Below are positions 62,800 to 64,000 of a DNA stretch of 64,000 nt, piece after piece. Source of the DNA: Roseitranquillus sp963709765 (GTDB lineage Bacteria; Pseudomonadota; Alphaproteobacteria; Rhodobacterales; Rhodobacteraceae); assembly GCA_963709765.1 (NCBI GenBank), contig CAVPXL010000013.1, positions 124,001 through 188,000 on the forward strand. The letters are read 5' to 3'. Made by a program: the position numbers and the translations under genes. The stretch's first letter is position 1. Each line of letters opens with the position of its first letter. Under the pieces are notes generated by a model. It had not been told where the DNA came from. It worked only from the letters and a program-made list of their open reading frames with translations, and ran no database searches.

Positions 62800-63549
62800 T
62801 CAGGTGCGCTCCAACAGGGCGTTCAGCTCTCCCAGATGCCTGATTATCCGGAACCGATCGTGTCCTTCCGGCACCACATCCTGCTCGTAGGACCAGGTAT
62901 GTTCGTGCGGGACGTGGATGCCCCAGGCGCCTGCCTGCAGCGCCGGCACCACGTCGGAGCGGAGGGAATTCCCGACCATCGCCGATCGGCCGGGAGGGGA
63001 GCCATGTCGTGAAAAGGCCTCTTCGTAGACCAACGCCGTCTTGTCGGAGACGATCTCGACACCGTCGGAGAAGTCTCCCAGCCCGGATTGCGCCAGCTTG
63101 CGCTCCTGATCGAGAAGGTCGCCCTTCGTTATCAGGAGCACCTTGTGCGTGCCCGTGACCGCTTCGATTGATTCGCGTGCATGTGGCAGCAATTCGATCG
63201 GGTGGTCCAGCATCTCGTGCCCGGCCTCGATCATCTGGCCAATGACCGATGCGGGAACGCGGGCGCTGGTGACCTCGATCGCCGTCTCGATCATCGACAG
63301 GACGAATCCCTTCACGCCGAAGCCGTAGCGTCCCAGGTTGCGGCGCTCCGCCGCATCGAGGCGGGCGCGCAGATCCGGGGCGTCGGCATGATCCGCCAGC
63401 AGTTCGGCAAACCGGCCCTGGGTCAGCCGGAAGACCCGCTCGTTATGCCAAAGCGTGTCGTCCGCATCGAAGGCCACGGTCTCGACGTCGGCGAGGGAAG
63501 GGCCGGATATTAGGTGTTGCATCCGCGCGGTGGGGTTTTCAGAAGTCAT
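62800..63549 (-). CDS. HAD-superfamily hydrolase (YjjG/YfnB-like)
   Basis: A 249-residue HAD phosphatase: motif I VAFDADDTLWHNERVF, motif II VLLITKGDLLDQERKLAQSG, motif III VSDKTALVYEEAF, motif IV MVGNSLRSDVVPALQAGAWG. The DADDTLW form with a large alpha-helical cap is like the pyrimidine nucleotidase/YfnB group, so nucleotide or sugar phosphates are plausible. ATG 63549; MQHLIS eight codons later is an alternative. Diverges from clpS. Confidence 0.9.
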   Translation of the reverse strand: MTSENPTARMQHLISGPSLADVETVAFDADDTLWHNERVFRLTQGRFAELLADHADAPDLRARLDAAERRNLGRYGFGVKGFVLSMIETAIEVTSARVPASVIGQMIEAGHEMLDHPIELLPHARESIEAVTGTHKVLLITKGDLLDQERKLAQSGLGDFSDGVEIVSDKTALVYEEAFSRHGSPPGRSAMVGNSLRSDVVPALQAGAWGIHVPHEHTWSYEQDVVPEGHDRFRIIRHLGELNALLERT

Positions 63550-63612
63550 CCGTCTCTTATATCTTGTCGCCAGGCTCGATCCCACGAGACAGTGACCCGG
63601 AGCATCTGACCA

Positions 63613-63957
63613 GTGTCCAACCAAAACCCCTTCGTCATGGCCGGCAAGGGCCAGGAAGGCGACGGAGACACCGGCGTCATCCTCGAGACGCGCCAGAAAA
63701 CCCAGCGTCCGCCGCTCTACAAGGTCATGATCCTGAACGACGACTACACGCCGATGGAGTTCGTCGTACATGTGCTCGAACGGTTCTTCGGGATGAGCCA
63801 TGCCCAGGCATTCGAGCTGATGCTGACGGTACACAAGAAGGGGATGGCCGTCGTGGGCGTCTTCTCGTTCGAGGTGGCCGAGACCAAGGTCGCGCAGGTG
63901 ATGGATTTCGCCCGTCGCCATCAGCATCCGCTGCAATGCACCATGGAAAAGGAATAG
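63613..63957 (+). CDS. clpS: ClpS, ATP-dependent Clp protease adaptor
   Basis: A 114-residue ClpS: a flexible N-terminus, then LYKVMILNDDYTPMEFVVHV, FFGMSHAQAFELMLTVHKKG and EVAETKVAQVMDFARRHQHP. It delivers N-degron substrates to ClpA. The substrate pocket NDDYTPMEFV is intact. Start GTG 63613 has GGAG 12 bases upstream; ATG 63637 (MAGKGQEGD) is a good alternative without a ribosome site. clpA probably follows beyond the right edge. Confidence 0.95.
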   Translation: MSNQNPFVMAGKGQEGDGDTGVILETRQKTQRPPLYKVMILNDDYTPMEFVVHVLERFFGMSHAQAFELMLTVHKKGMAVVGVFSFEVAETKVAQVMDFARRHQHPLQCTMEKE

Positions 63958-64000
63958 GGGCTGTCCCGGTCCGACATCGCTGACGGTCTGCGCTTGTCGC

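Noticed and set aside
1..64000. CRISPR arrays, prophage, tRNA genes, integrons
   Set aside because: No regularly spaced repeats, phage structural genes, tRNA-like cloverleaf with a TTCGA arm or attC-like arrays were seen; the IS3 copy is the only mobile element recognised.

Overview
The window is high-GC alphaproteobacterial chromosome and looks like a member of the Rhodobacterales (Roseobacter-type Rhodobacteraceae). The evidence is a PhyR-NepR-EcfG general stress locus, a beta-methylmalyl-CoA/malyl-CoA lyase, COQ9, a TrcR (DUF1013) cell-cycle regulator, dnaX-ybaB-recR, split pheS and pheT with an intervening gene, and one perfect CtrA-type box (TTAA-N7-TTAA). Functional calls come from reading the translations and recalling families; no database search was run.

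Layout. 0-5 kb: end of rlmH, rsfS, a YihY-type membrane protein, then the general stress response module phyR | nepR-ecfG-HisKA_2 sensor kinase. 5-16 kb: tamA-tamB outer-membrane assembly pair, an FNT-family channel gene, a small Rho_N-domain stress gene, mscS and zapE. 16-18 kb: an IS3-family element (1279 bp, 24-bp perfect inverted repeats, TAT target duplication) that splits a DUF442 sulfurtransferase/phosphatase-like gene. 18-26 kb: MFS transporter, ornithine cyclodeaminase-like gene, HAD hydrolase, accA, mcl1 and a D-amino acid group (dgcN-dgcA-D-amino acid aminotransferase). 26-36 kb: small secreted paralogues, DUF1244, N-formylglutamate amidohydrolase, pyk, rpmI-rplT, pheS-(low-GC gene)-pheT, ytoQ, mscL and a TRIC-type channel. 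36-44 kb: rpsU, coq9-quinone oxidoreductase, RNase T2, trcR, recR-ybaB-dnaX. 44-50 kb: a LacI-regulated sugar ABC system with a glycoside hydrolase but no ATPase, then the SRP RNA. 50-64 kb: cpdB-type nucleotidase, nudC, pheA, membrane cytochrome c, yejABEF oligopeptide/microcin C-type importer, a DacA-type carboxypeptidase with a SPOR tail, HAD hydrolase and clpS.

The most interesting regulatory reading is a divergent pair of near-perfect EcfG promoters (GGAAC-N16-CGTT and GGAAC-N17-CGTT) at 13.05-13.11 kb between the FNT gene and the Rho_N gene, about 10 kb from the genes for the sigma factor that should read them. Twelve apparent single-base frameshifts occur in seven otherwise intact genes, including the essential pheT. 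In each gene, correcting the shifts restores a length divisible by three, so they are probably sequence errors rather than gene decay, and the genes are annotated here across their full span.
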